Shown here: positions 45,330 to 55,900 of the stretch, one piece after another
How positions within the stretch are numbered: the first letter of the stretch is position 1
Layout of the letters: the number at the start of each line of letters is the position of its first letter
Assembly (NCBI RefSeq): GCF_003096815.1
Contig: NZ_QENY01000008.1
Location: 46,976 to 110,975, forward strand
Reading direction: 5' to 3'
DNA from: Hallella colorans
Lineage (GTDB): Bacteria; Bacteroidota; Bacteroidia; Bacteroidales; Bacteroidaceae
DNA: 64,000 nt
Notes under the pieces: model-generated
The model's database searches: none
Seen by the model: only the letters and a program-made list of their open reading frames with translations
What the model was told of the DNA's origin: nothing
Position numbers and translations under genes: made by a program

Positions 45330-46367
45330 TTATCCTTGCGCTTGGCACGCGGTGATAGCCACCATGTAGTAGATATCGTCTACGGAGCATCCTCGGCTCA
45401 GGTCGTTCACTGGGCGTGCGATACCTTGTAGAATAGGGCCTATAGCCGTGGCGCCACCCAATCGCTGCACCAATTTGTAGCCGATGTTGCCCACCTCGAG
45501 GTTGGGCACCACTAACACGTTAGCCTTTCCGGCCACCTTGCTGCCCTTGGCTTTCTTCTGTGCCACCGTGGGGTCAAGCGCGGCGTCGGCCTGCAACTCT
45601 CCATCCACCTTCAGGTCAGGGTATCTCTCTTGGGCTATCTGTGTGGCCTCTACCACCTTATCTATAATATAGACACTCTTTCCAGTCTCTTTGTCTTTGG
45701 CGTCTTTGGCCGATCCTTTTGTCGAGAAGCTCAGCATGGCCACCTCGGGGTCTTCAATTCCGGCCACCGTTCGGGCAGTTTGCGCCGTGGTGTAGGCTAT
45801 CTGTGCCAGTTGGTCGGCCGTGGGGTTGGGTGTCACGGCCACGTCGCCCATCACCACAACACCGTTCTTGCCGTATTGTTGCTCGTGTGTCAAGAGCAGC
45901 ATGGCACCACTCACGCAGGTGACGCCGGGGGCGCATTTGATAATTTGGAGAGCTGGGCGCAGGGTGTCGCCTGTCGTGCTCAGCGCTCCTGAGATTTGAC
46001 CGTCGGCGTCGCCGCTTTTGATAATCATGCACCCCAAATAGAGATTGTTGCCGGTAACAAGGTCGCGAGCTTGTTCCATCGTCATGCCTTTCTTCTTGCG
46101 CAGCTCCGCGAGAAGGGTGGCATACTCCTCTGTCTTGTCACAATTTTTCGGATCTACGATAGTCGCCTTGCCAATATGCTTCAATCCCCACTCCTTGGCC
46201 TCACGCTCTATATTCTCTGGATTGCCAATAAGGATTAGGTGAGCCAAGTCGTCGGCCAACACTTTGTCGGCGGCTTTCAAGGTGCGTTCTTCCTCGGCTT
46301 CGGGGAGAACGATGCGCTGCTTGTTTGCTTTTGCCCGCGCCACAATGTTCTCTAATAAATTCATCAT
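45330..46367 (-). CDS. pta: Phosphate acetyltransferase
   Basis: Pta turns acetyl-CoA and phosphate into acetyl phosphate, the substrate of AckA. The 345-residue protein is the short single-domain form (no N-terminal DRTGG extension). Visible features are QRIVLPEAEEERTLKAAD near the start, SGDADGQISGALSTTGDTLRPALQIIK, MLSFSTKGSAK, DGELQADAALDP and VLVVPNLEVGNIGYKLVQRL, all family signatures. The start may be the first or second ATG (46367 or 46364). A good promoter lies 36-67 bases upstream. Confidence 0.97.
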   Translation of the reverse strand: MMNLLENIVARAKANKQRIVLPEAEEERTLKAADKVLADDLAHLILIGNPENIEREAKEWGLKHIGKATIVDPKNCDKTEEYATLLAELRKKKGMTMEQARDLVTGNNLYLGCMIIKSGDADGQISGALSTTGDTLRPALQIIKCAPGVTCVSGAMLLLTHEQQYGKNGVVVMGDVAVTPNPTADQLAQIAYTTAQTARTVAGIEDPEVAMLSFSTKGSAKDAKDKETGKSVYIIDKVVEATQIAQERYPDLKVDGELQADAALDPTVAQKKAKGSKVAGKANVLVVPNLEVGNIGYKLVQRLGGATAIGPILQGIARPVNDLSRGCSVDDIYYMVAITACQAQG

Positions 46368-46402
46368 TTCTTTTTATACGATTAGACTTTTGATAATTTT
46401 TA

Positions 46403-46434
46403 CAAAGTTAGCCATTCTTAACGAGCCTAACAAG
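46403..46434 (-). promoter_or_regulatory. Bacteroidota promoter for pta-ackA
   Basis: On the minus strand CTTG (46434-46431), 20 bases, TAACTTTG (46410-46403). The -7 element is perfect and the -33 has one mismatch. Start near 46397, leader about 30 bases. Confidence 0.65.
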
Positions 46435-46438
46435 TAAT

Positions 46439-46484
46439 TGAGCATCAGTCTTGGGTTAAATATCTTTAACCCGCCACGTGCTCA
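46439..46484 (-). terminator. Nested hairpin directly after cdaA
   Basis: Just past the cdaA stop, GGGTTAAA/TTTAACCC (46453-46460 with 46465-46472, TATC loop) is nested within TGAGCA/TGCTCA (46439-46444 with 46479-46484). There is no T tract, so a simple intrinsic terminator is uncertain. Confidence 0.45.
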
Positions 46485-47261
46485 TCACACGGCCATTTCT
46501 TGTACGAGGAGGCTCTCCAATTCTTCTGCCGAGAGCCTGAGCCTAAACCTTCCCTTGATGGCCACGCTGATACTGCCCGTCTCTTCAGACACCACCACGG
46601 CTATAGCGTCAGAGTCTTGCGATATGCCCATGGCGGCACGGTGGCGCAAGCCCAATTCCTTGGGTATGTCCATGCTGTGGCTCACAGGTAGTATGCAGCC
46701 CGCGGCTTTGATGCGTTTCTTTGAAATGACCATGGCGCCATCGTGCAATGGCGAGTTTTTAAAAAAAAGATTTTCTATCAACAACTTGTTCACCTTGGCG
46801 TCTATGGTCTCGCCTGTCTGCACAATGTCATCAAGGGGGATGGAGCGTTCTATCACGATGAGCGCGCCCACCTTGCCTTTAGCCATGTCCATGCACGACC
46901 ATACGATGGGCATCACGGTCTCTTTGTCCTGCTCACGGTCGTCATCTTTTTTCTGTGAAAAGAACTTCAAGAAGTGGCGCACGCGCTGGTGCTCGCCCAA
47001 TTGGTATAGAAATTTGCGCACTTCGTCCTTGAACAGCACTATCAGGCCGATGACACCCACGCTCACCAATTTGTCCATGATGCTGCCCAAGAGACGCATC
47101 TCGAGCACCTGCGACACAAACAGCCATGTCAGCACAAACACTATAATGCCACCAAAGACGTTGAGCGAGCGACTCGCCTTCATCAGTTGGTAGATGTAGT
47201 ATAGTATCAATGCGACAAGTACGATGTCGATGACATCCTTAATTCCAAATTCAAAAAACAT
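46485..47261 (-). CDS. cdaA: Diadenylate cyclase CdaA
   Basis: CdaA joins two ATP into cyclic di-AMP, a messenger tied to potassium balance and cell-wall homeostasis. The 258-residue protein has three N-terminal membrane helices (about 9-26, 36-52 and 62-78) and a DAC domain with the catalytic DGA (174-176, in SPLHDGAMVIS) and RHR (206-208, in RHRAAMGIS). The length is normal for CdaA. It follows folP by 83 bases on the same strand. No CdaR or GlmM gene, its partners in Firmicutes, is adjacent here. Confidence 0.95.
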   Translation of the reverse strand: MFFEFGIKDVIDIVLVALILYYIYQLMKASRSLNVFGGIIVFVLTWLFVSQVLEMRLLGSIMDKLVSVGVIGLIVLFKDEVRKFLYQLGEHQRVRHFLKFFSQKKDDDREQDKETVMPIVWSCMDMAKGKVGALIVIERSIPLDDIVQTGETIDAKVNKLLIENLFFKNSPLHDGAMVISKKRIKAAGCILPVSHSMDIPKELGLRHRAAMGISQDSDAIAVVVSEETGSISVAIKGRFRLRLSAEELESLLVQEMAV

Positions 47262-47344
47262 GTATGAGCGGTTAATGGTGATTAGGTTCGGTTGTCATGC
47301 GTGCCATTTGGGGTGGCGCAAGCGCGGCGGTCAGGCATATCTTG

Positions 47345-48163
47345 TCAGGCAGACACTCCAGATGGGTCGACGTTTTTCATGGCTTTGTAAAGTCTCACGG
47401 CCTCTACGGCAGCCTTGACGTCGTGCACACGCAGTATGTTGGCCCCTTTCATCAGGGCGATGGTGTTGAGCACCGTGGTGCCGTTGAGCGATTGGTCGGC
47501 GGTGATCTGTAGCGTTTGGTAAATCATTCTCTTGCGTGATATACCCACGAGCAATGGCAGCTCCAATACGCTAAAACGCTCCATTTCATCGTAGATAGCG
47601 AAGTTTTGCGCCATCGTTTTTCCAAAGCCGTACCCCGGATCCAAGATGATGTCTTTCTGTCCCAATTGGCGTAGCTGCTCCACCTTGCCAGCCATCTCCA
47701 TCATGATGTCTTGCAATGTGCCCTTTTGACTCATCAGTATGTAGGGCGTGCCAGTCTCGGCCACCAAAGGGAACATCTCTGGGTCTTCGCCAGTGGATAT
47801 GTCATTGATAATGTCCACACCATATTTTTCTATGCACATGCGTGCCACCTTGGGCCGAAAAGTATCGATGGAAACGGCTATTTCCGCATCTTCTTCTTTC
47901 AATATATGTAGCGCTCGGTCCAGCTGTTCCAGCTCTTCGCTCTCTGTGGTGAGCTGTTCCAAATAGGGGTTGGTGGAGCATGCGCCCACGTCGATGATGG
48001 TGGCGCCCTCGGCTCTCATCTGCTTCACGCGGGCGCGTATATCTTTTTCGGCCTGCACGCGGCTGGCGGCGTAAAACGAGTTGGTGGTCACGTTCATGAT
48101 ACCCATCACTTGTGGCTCTTTGAGCGACATGAGATGGCCTCTGATGTTTAAAGTGTAGTGCAT
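47345..48163 (-). CDS. folP: Dihydropteroate synthase
   Basis: FolP joins p-aminobenzoate to dihydropterin pyrophosphate, a step of folate synthesis and the target of sulfonamides. The 272-residue TIM-barrel has GIMNVTTNSFYA (21-32; many families show GILNVTPDSF), IDVGACSTNPY, IVSIDTFR-like AVSIDTFRPKVA, IINDISTGEDPEM, ILDPGYGFGKT and GISRKRMIY. It is the first gene before cdaA, and the pair forms an apparent operon. A good promoter lies about 190-220 bases upstream, leaving a long leader that contains a small open frame. Confidence 0.95.
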   Translation of the reverse strand: MHYTLNIRGHLMSLKEPQVMGIMNVTTNSFYAASRVQAEKDIRARVKQMRAEGATIIDVGACSTNPYLEQLTTESEELEQLDRALHILKEEDAEIAVSIDTFRPKVARMCIEKYGVDIINDISTGEDPEMFPLVAETGTPYILMSQKGTLQDIMMEMAGKVEQLRQLGQKDIILDPGYGFGKTMAQNFAIYDEMERFSVLELPLLVGISRKRMIYQTLQITADQSLNGTTVLNTIALMKGANILRVHDVKAAVEAVRLYKAMKNVDPSGVSA

Positions 48164-48175
48164 CGGTTATTATTT

Positions 48176-48340
48176 TTAGGACTGCCGAACATGTCGTGTC
48201 TCTGCAAACGGCAAACGCTCGCCACGTTCGGCATTAGCCATATTTTCCATTCGTGCCACTACAGACGTCGCGCTATCTACCGGTATGTCAGCCACGTTGG
48301 CGTCGCCTGTCGTATTGGCAGTGTTGTCGTGTTGGCGCAC
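48176..48340 (-). CDS. Possible small protein in the folP leader
   Basis: A 54-codon open frame with GTG start (48340) ends 12 bases before the folP ATG. The codon choice looks like that of a gene (GCC, GAC, GTG common), and the predicted transcription start lies a few bases upstream of the GTG. No family is recognised; the peptide is polar, with Asn, Thr, Asp and Arg. It could be chance, or a leader peptide, since it is in the same frame as folP and followed by TAA AAA TAA TAA before it. The first internal ATG is codon 31. Confidence 0.25.
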   Translation of the reverse strand: MRQHDNTANTTGDANVADIPVDSATSVVARMENMANAERGERLPFAETRHVRQS

Positions 48341-48348
48341 TTTTCATG

Positions 48349-48380
48349 CAAAGATAGATTATTTGTGACATACACCCAAA
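48349..48380 (-). promoter_or_regulatory. Bacteroidota promoter for folP-cdaA
   Basis: On the minus strand TTTG (48380-48377), 20 bases, TATCTTTG (48356-48349), full consensus. Start near 48343, which gives folP a leader of about 180 bases. Confidence 0.7.
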
Positions 48381-48538
48381 TGTTTATCCAACTATTTTTC
48401 GTTGCTTTTTCGGGATATAATATATGACAAAGCCAACGCATGGCAGTTCACGACACACAGCGTATCGCGCCCTGTTTTAAAATAAAAATCATTGATTGAC
48501 GGAATGATGCGTTGACGAAACGTGATTGATGAAATCGC

Positions 48539-48566
48539 GAATTGAAAATTATGAATTGTGAATTAT
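48539..48566. repeat. Short GAATTGAAAATTATGAATTG repeat
   Basis: This stretch lies at the 3' end of the AraC gene and resembles 45289-45315. It is low-complexity AT-rich sequence, typical of Bacteroidota gaps. Confidence 0.5.
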
Positions 48567-49396
48567 TTCTCCTGTCGTATCTGCGATGGCGTTTTTCCCA
48601 CTTTCGTTTTACAAAATGCGCGCATGATTTGCAATGACGAGAAGCCCAGTTCATTAGCGATATCCTGTTCTGTACGTGGTGTGTTGCGCAGTTGCTCCAA
48701 CATTCGGCGCAACCTGTTTTCTGCTATCCACTCCTGTGGATTCTCCTTGAACACCTTGCGAAAGTGTCGTACAAACGACGAGTAGCTCATGTTAAGATGC
48801 TCCGCCATCTCACTCACCGTGGGATATTCCTTGCCTATCTTTTGCACCTCGTTATAGAATTGTATATGTGGGTCGTAGATGGGCGCCACAAAATCGCGAA
48901 GGTCATCTGTCTTGTAATAGCCCTGCAGCACCGCCGCCAACTCTTGTTGTTTCAGTGCGTGTATGTCGCAACACAGCACGCCGTCGGTGATATAACCCAC
49001 CATTTGTCGCACGATGGTTTTCACTTCTGGCACCATGGTCAGCACCTTGCCCGTCCCATCGCTCTCCATGTCCTTGGGAAATGACACGATGCGGTGGCAG
49101 AAGTTCAGCCCATCGCCCATGACATACAGCCGCAGGCACAGCGTGTCTGCCATAGCCTCCAAGGTGTAGCCGTCTTCGCATATAGCAGCCACCATCTGGT
49201 TGTCTGCTATAACGGTCTCCTGCTTGGTGTTGGAGATGATTTTCAATTTCCCGCTCACGACAAACAACAGCAGGGGAATACGTAGAAAATCGTGCACCGT
49301 CTCGCCTTTCTTTTCCGAGAAGAGTACGAAACCTATCGGTCTGTCACCGATGTATTGTGGGCACGACTTATGTCGGTTCAGGTAGTGAAATTGCAT
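48563..49396 (-). CDS. AraC family transcriptional regulator
   Basis: The 277-residue protein has an N-terminal sensing domain of unknown ligand and a C-terminal pair of helix-turn-helix units: EYPTVSEMAEHLNMSYSSFVRHFRKVF with the recognition helix, then RTEQDIANELGFSSLQIMRAFCKTK near the end, then the closing GKTPSQIR. The signature FKENPQEWIAENRLRRMLEQLR lies between. It diverges from the small-protein/adhesin locus, so it may regulate that locus or itself, but no ligand or target site can be read from the sequence. Confidence 0.92.
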   Translation of the reverse strand: MQFHYLNRHKSCPQYIGDRPIGFVLFSEKKGETVHDFLRIPLLLFVVSGKLKIISNTKQETVIADNQMVAAICEDGYTLEAMADTLCLRLYVMGDGLNFCHRIVSFPKDMESDGTGKVLTMVPEVKTIVRQMVGYITDGVLCCDIHALKQQELAAVLQGYYKTDDLRDFVAPIYDPHIQFYNEVQKIGKEYPTVSEMAEHLNMSYSSFVRHFRKVFKENPQEWIAENRLRRMLEQLRNTPRTEQDIANELGFSSLQIMRAFCKTKVGKTPSQIRQEK

Positions 49397-49496
49397 GTTT
49401 AGCTATAATTTTTATACAAATATGAAACTTTTTTTCGTATTATTCATACTGTTGAATAGCATAAGCAACTAAACTTAATGATTATTAACTCAAACA

Positions 49497-49504
49497 GGGG
49501 GGGG
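49497..49504. repeat. Run of eight G
   Basis: A homopolymer GGGGGGGG, flanked by CAAACA and TAAACA, in otherwise AT-rich sequence, 96 bases upstream of the -7 element of the adhesin locus. Runs of this length slip during replication. Confidence 0.85.
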
Positions 49505-49592
49505 TAAACATACGTTAACACAATTGCTGTAAATGAACAGAAATTGTTAGCAAAATGATTTTTTTAGTTTTTCTTTATTGTAGCAATCGCTG

Positions 49593-49600
49593 TAATTTTG
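49593..49600 (+). promoter_or_regulatory. -7 element of the adhesin locus
   Basis: TAATTTTG matches TAnnTTTG. At the -33 distance there is only a T run (TTTT). The transcript would have a leader of about 160 bases before the small gene at 49767. Confidence 0.5.
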
Positions 49601-49766
49601 CATGTGGAAAATTTTGGATACAATAAAAAAGGTTCTCTTTGATAGACAGATGATAGTCACTTGCTTTGTACACCTTATTATAATATTATAATAGAATATA
49701 AATGGGGTATGTTTACGGTGGCTTGATAATAGAAAATACAATAATAATTAATAAAAATTACACTTT

Positions 49767-49934
49767 ATGGCAAAGAAAAATTATGTAAGTCCAGTTAGCT
49801 TGGTTTTGGTTGGGGGCGACCCGGGTACAGGTAATGTCCCGTTCAGCCAACAAGACCCTGACAACCCTAAAACTGGCAAGGCAAAAGAAATGGAATTTGA
49901 CGAGGCGCTGTACGACACAGATTGGGAAGACTGA
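49767..49934 (+). CDS. Small protein of 55 residues upstream of the adhesin
   Basis: The ATG at 49767 opens a frame of 55 codons ending in TGA at 49932-49934, 58 bases before the adhesin ATG. The protein begins AKKNYVSPVSLVLVGGDPG, with a KNYxxP start and a double glycine, and ends in an acidic tail rich in D, E and W (EFDEALYDTDWED). Small proteins with a KKxYxxP start and an acidic tail recur in Prevotella and relatives as hypothetical proteins; this is my memory of the group, not a search. It has no signal peptide, cysteine or membrane helix. It is probably co-transcribed with the adhesin. The function is unknown. Confidence 0.7.
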   Translation: MAKKNYVSPVSLVLVGGDPGTGNVPFSQQDPDNPKTGKAKEMEFDEALYDTDWED

Positions 49935-49992
49935 ACCCCATGTCGGCGATCGTAAGAGAATAGACGTACAATAAATAAAAAAATAAAACAAC

Positions 49993-52900
49993 ATGAAACA
50001 TTTATTACCAGCAAGGTATCTGTTGACAATGCTGCTCGCGTGCTTCATGGCACTCGGGGCACAAGCCGAGCCGATTAAGTTCTATGTGTCGCAGAAGCGA
50101 GGCAACGATGCGCGCAATGGTACATCGTGGAACGCAGCATTCAAGACGCTCAATGCGGCACTTAGGGCGGTGAACAGCAACAGCAACCTTGATGCCGTCA
50201 TCTATATGGCGGAAGGAAAGTACAATGTAGACAAAAATCCCGTAGGTGGGAAAGGTCAGGATGGTTACTACACGCTTACTCGTAAGGGCGAGAGCCTGCG
50301 TATCTACGGTGGATTCCCCACGCCAGGTTCACAGACGCTGCCGCAGGACACTTGTAGCAACAACCCCAAGCGTTATGTTACCGAGTTGGTTGCTACTACG
50401 AAAATTACCAAGTCGGTGTTCCGTACCAACAACAGCAACCAAACACTTGCGTTGCAGGGTGTGAGCTTCAACTCGACAAACTTCGTGGGCAACCTCGCCA
50501 ACGGATCGCTCGTCACGCTCGACAACGATGGCTTTGACAACGTGACCTTCTCCTTGGAAGACTGCCGTATACCGTACTACCGCTCAACGGCTTCGGGTGC
50601 TATCTTCGTATATGGAAATACCAAGAATCCAAAGATTCGCCTGCACCGTGTGGAGGTGATGCGAGCTGAGAGCTTCGGACCGATAGGTGGTGGATTCCTT
50701 GTGGCAAACGTTACAGGTAGGGCTGTCAACTCGCAGATTGACATCAGCTACCTTACCTTCCACGACGTCCAGCATGTGGGTTCCACACAAGAGGGTGCTG
50801 TCATCGGATGGACCAACTGCGGTGATTGGAGCGAGAACCCCGATGCCTATGTCAAGATAGACCACATGCAGGTGAACCGTGCACAGGGTGGAACTGCCTC
50901 GGGACAGCAGGGCACGTTCTTCCTTGAGGGATTCAAGAACATCTCTATCACCAACTCTAACTTCCACAACTCGGAGGGTGGCAATGGTGGATTGTTCTGT
51001 ATAGCCAGCTTCGTAAACTTCCGATCGGAGAACAACAGCTTTTACAAAAACTTCGGTGGTGACATTGGTGGTGTGTTCTACTTCTATGACGGAGCGCAGT
51101 CTCGTTGTCAAATCGACAAGACAAACCCAGGCAAGAAGCGCAGCATCGTTTTCAAGAACGATGAGTTCTATGGCAATGGTTCAGGAAAGACATCGGCAAA
51201 AGGCGATGGTGGTGCGGTGAGCATCAAGGCATCGGCTAGCGATATTCCTTGCGACGTGACCATAGAAAACTGTAACTTTAAGAACAACTATACAACAGCA
51301 CTTGAAGGCGGTGCCTTGTGGGCTGGTGTAGCTGGAGAGGTAAAAATCAAGAACTCTATTTTCTGTAATAACAATGCTAACACCAAAGGTGCCAGTGGTA
51401 CTGGTGCTGGTGGTGCCATCTGTTTGGCTGATGCTTCTAAATTCACCGTGGAAGGTAGCTATTTTGGAGAAAATAGCAATCAGAAGGATGGCGGCGCTAT
51501 CGAAATAAGATCACAAAAAGAGTTTGAATTCCGCAATTGTGTTTTTAAGGATAACCAATGCGACTGTCCGCAAGCAGTAACTAATGCTGGCGGTGGTGCA
51601 GTTGCCATCTTTAAAGGTTATGGAAAGTTTGTCAATTGTAAGTTCTTTGGCAACAAGACAGGTTCTATCGGTGGTGCTGTAAGTATGTATCACAATGGTG
51701 GCAACGAAGACAAGACTATCGACTTTGACAACTGTCTATTCGAGGATAATACATCGAAAATGAACGGTGGTGTCATCGGAATGGATACTAACGGCTGTTT
51801 GGTACGTATCAGCAACAGCGTCTTCAAGAACAATTCTTGCGAAGGTTATAAGCGTCTTGGTAATGGAGGTGGAGTTATCTCTATGAACATTGGCTGCGCT
51901 GGTGTAGAACTTAGGAACAATACCATTATTAACAATACCTCTTTTGGAGGTGGTGGCGTAGTTTGGAACAACTCTGGTTATGTTCATTCAGAAAATAACC
52001 GTTACTACAATAACAAAGCCGAAGTTGGAGGTGTATTCCAAGTACAAGACGTAAAAAATATTGCACAATCTGCGCGTAGAGGTCTTGTTTCATACAACGA
52101 TATTTTCTATGGTAACGAGGCAAAGAACACAACAGGTAAAGGTTCAGCGCAGGGAGGTGTGGCAGACATCTATACTAACCAGCATCAAAACGTGACTTTC
52201 AAGGATGGTTTGTTTGTTAATAACATTTCATATGCGAAAAAGGTTGGAGGTTGTATCTATGCTGAATCGACATCAGCATTAGTGACAGGTGATTACTTTC
52301 TTGTAGACTCTATCTATAATTGTACGTTCTACAACAACCAATGTTTGGATGATGCTGGAAAGCTTTCTACTACCACACAGGGTGCAGATATAGGTGCTTT
52401 CAATAATGCTTATAGCATTATGCGCGCTCAAAAAAGCAAACTTCAATGTGCCGAGAGTGTATATATAGGAATTGCTGGTAAAAAAAGATGGAAGGCAGAA
52501 CCAGACGTACAGTATTCCTCAACTTACAACCCTAATGTTCCCACAACACCCGAAGCCATTGCAGGACAGGGCTACACAGCCCCTACTGATGCAGAGCTGG
52601 GTACGGAACAGAACCCCGGGATGAAGGTGGACTGTAAGGAGATTAATGAGCGTCAGGATATTGACGTGACCAAACCGCACGCCGACATTGCTACCAGCAG
52701 GGTGCGTCCAACTACCTTTGCCACTTACTGCACCAAGGTGAAGGACGAAAAAGACCCAGAGAAACAGATATGGGCAGAGTTCCAAAGTATCGGTGGTGAA
52801 GGTCCATATCAGTTTACCTATGATATTTGGAAACAGAAAGGACGTGACATCACGAGAATCGTGAAAGACGCAGTTGTCAAGACATCCGATGAGAAATATA

Positions 52901-55900
52901 GAACACCAGATTATACGCTTCCTATCTACGATTACGACAAGCCCATTATCCAGAATGGTGACACCATTGGATATGAGAAGATAGGTGAGAAGAAGATTCA
53001 GGGTACATGGGAATATCCAGACAGCGTTATTCTTAGAGGTCCACAGCTCATTGAGAGCAAGTACATTGAGGAGGGAGCTACCTTCACCATCATCGTGAAG
53101 AAACTCACCGACCACTTTGGTATGGAATATCACTACGACTGCTATGGTGACTACAACCTGCAGCGTGAGTTCTCGCAGAACTTGGGTGCGCAGATATTCT
53201 TCGAGGGATGCGATGCGCCCGGTGACGACCTCGACTGGGACAAGGATGGTATCTTGAATACCACAGAGTGTAACGATTTGGCTCCCGACAACCTAACGGC
53301 ACTTACTGATAACAAGCTCAACCCAACCAATGGCAAGTGGGTGCGCTATCGTGACAACGTGAAGACGCAGAAGTTGTTTGCTACAATGGTGAACGACCCC
53401 AACTACCTCAACGATAAGCCAAGCACCAACAGCCGCGTACTCACACTGTTGCCGTCTGTACTGGGTGTGGCAACTGGCTTTACAGGAGTAAAGACTTTTG
53501 ATATTTCTGACAAGTTCGGGTATCCTGCCAACTCGGGTGCAGTAGTTGTGAAGGTAGCAGACTGCATGGTTGATAAAGACCGATTCATGACAGCACCATC
53601 AAAAGACAGGCTCACCAGCTATTGGGAGATTGGCGGTACGATGAAGCCATACGTACTGATGCAAAGTACACCGACAGCAACATTCCATGCCGACAACTAC
53701 TTTGCAATCAATATTCTGACCAACTCTGACACGCAGTCGCAGACAGAATTGTACACTGACCTCAAAGATGGTCGTTATACGGTGTTCGAGAATGAAGGAA
53801 CGAAGAAGGTAATCTTCAACAACGAAGATGCCAACCTGACGAATACAGTGGGACTCTCCCACCTTAACGTAGAGCCTAACACCAAGTACTTTAACTTTAC
53901 GCAAAGCCCAGACAAGAGTGGACAGGTGAACACGCTGGTAACCATCATGTTGCCATGCGACGATGATATGGACGGTATTCCTAACTTCTTTGATGCCGAT
54001 AGTGACAACGATGGTTGTGTGGATGCCATTGAAGGCGGTGACAATGTAACTGAGGACATGGTTGACGACCAAGGGCGCATCAAGGGTGACGAAGATAAAG
54101 ATGGTGTGCCAGTAGCTGTGAATGCTGGTGGCAAAGCCGATAAAGACGGTAAGCAAGGACAAAGCGCAGGTTCTGCTTACGATGAAGAAGAGAATGCCTG
54201 CGGCAACAACTATTGGATTGGTGGCGTGGACAACGACTTCAATAAGAAAGAGAACTGGACCAACGATGTGCCTAAGGATGGTCAGAACATCATCTTTGCT
54301 AACAACCAGCCCGACATCAAGGGTGAGAAGAAGGTGGCAGAGCGTGATATGCACTTGCCTGCCGGTAAGTTTATCTCTGCAAACAAGTTGGTGAACAACA
54401 CCCCGAACGAGAAGTTTGAGGAAGGTGCCACTACCAAGACCACTGGTCACCCAGCTGTGGTTGTTCCCGCTGATGGTGGCTTAACCGTGAAGAGCGTAGC
54501 AGGCTTTGAGAATGAAACAGACAAGGACAAGCTTGTGATGAAGACATCAACCGACGGTACGAAGGTGGGCACGTTCATCTTGAACAATGAAAATTCATGC
54601 AACACTACTGTATTTGCCACTGTTGAGTTCAAGCCATTGGGTACGTATGTAAAGCGTCGTACTGCTACGGATAACAAGGATCAGACTTCGCCAGACTACA
54701 ACAAGACGGTATGGAATGAGTTTGACTGGCAGTATATTGGCTTGCCTGTTAAACAGACCAAGAAGCAGACACGCTCTAAGGATCTTTATATCCGTGCTTA
54801 CAGTGAGAAACTGAATGACCCCAACCACTATTACCGCAAATGGACAGACGTTCCTAAGGGTAGCGAGATGAAGGCATTCGTAGGCTATGAGGTGGCTCCT
54901 GTAACCGACACAGGTAAGGGTGTACACAAGATTCAAGGACAACTGAACCTTTGCGAGCAGACTATTGAACTGACACGTCAGGCAGCTGTCGTTAATGCTT
55001 CTACAGCAGAAGGCGATAATGCCAAGCGTTACGGATTAGGTCACAACATTGTTGGTAACTCGTTCATGGCAGGCGTGGACATCAAGAACATCCAGCTGGA
55101 ATCCGGCGAGAATGGTGTGAAAATGGACAACACGGTTTACATCTACACCACCGGTAGCTGGGAAGACTGGAAGAATGCTTATGGCAACTCAGTGAAAGAC
55201 AAGGGTGGCTACGAGGCAGTGCCTATTGGTGTGGCAGGAGAGAATGGTATGCCCCATACCCTTGCACCTATGCAGGGCTTCATGGTGAAATACAAGAATC
55301 CTACCTATAGCACTACTCTGGGCAAACTCACCATCCCTTATAAAGGTGCTGTGAAAGAGGGTGGCGAACTTCGCGCCAAGCCTTTCTACATGGAGTCTGA
55401 CTATTGCAATGGTGGTATCGCTGTGAAGCTGGACAACGAGCAGGTGTACGACAAGTTCACCATGTTGCAGCGCCAAAACGCTACGGCTGCTTACGACAAT
55501 GGATACGACGGCGAGAAGCTCAACATGGGCGAGCCTTCAGCCTTCGGTACGACAACCGATGCCAAGAACGTGCAGGTGATGACCGTGCCGAGTGTCATAG
55601 GAAGTGCTTTCAATGTTGAAATCAGCAAGGGCAAAACCTATAACATGGAGCTCACGGCTATGGATTTGGACTATCAGAATCTGAAGTTGATAGACTTGAA
55701 GAATGAGACGGTTACTCCGTTTGTTGACAACAAGGCCAGATACTTCTTCACCGGAGACGTGGATGGCATAGAGGCAAACCGCTTTGTATTCGTGGACACT
55801 CCAGAGACCGATTTCGCCAAGATACTTGGCTCTGTAACAGGTATTGAGAATATGACCACCACTTTGACCAAGGGTCAGGCAGAGGTTTACGACCTCTCAG

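Larger units (their letters stand above)
49397..49766. other. Divergent regulatory region between AraC gene and adhesin locus
   Basis: A 370-base AT-rich gap. It holds a run of eight G (49497-49504), a -7 element (49593-49600) and the expected AraC promoter, which I could not pin down. Confidence 0.6.
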
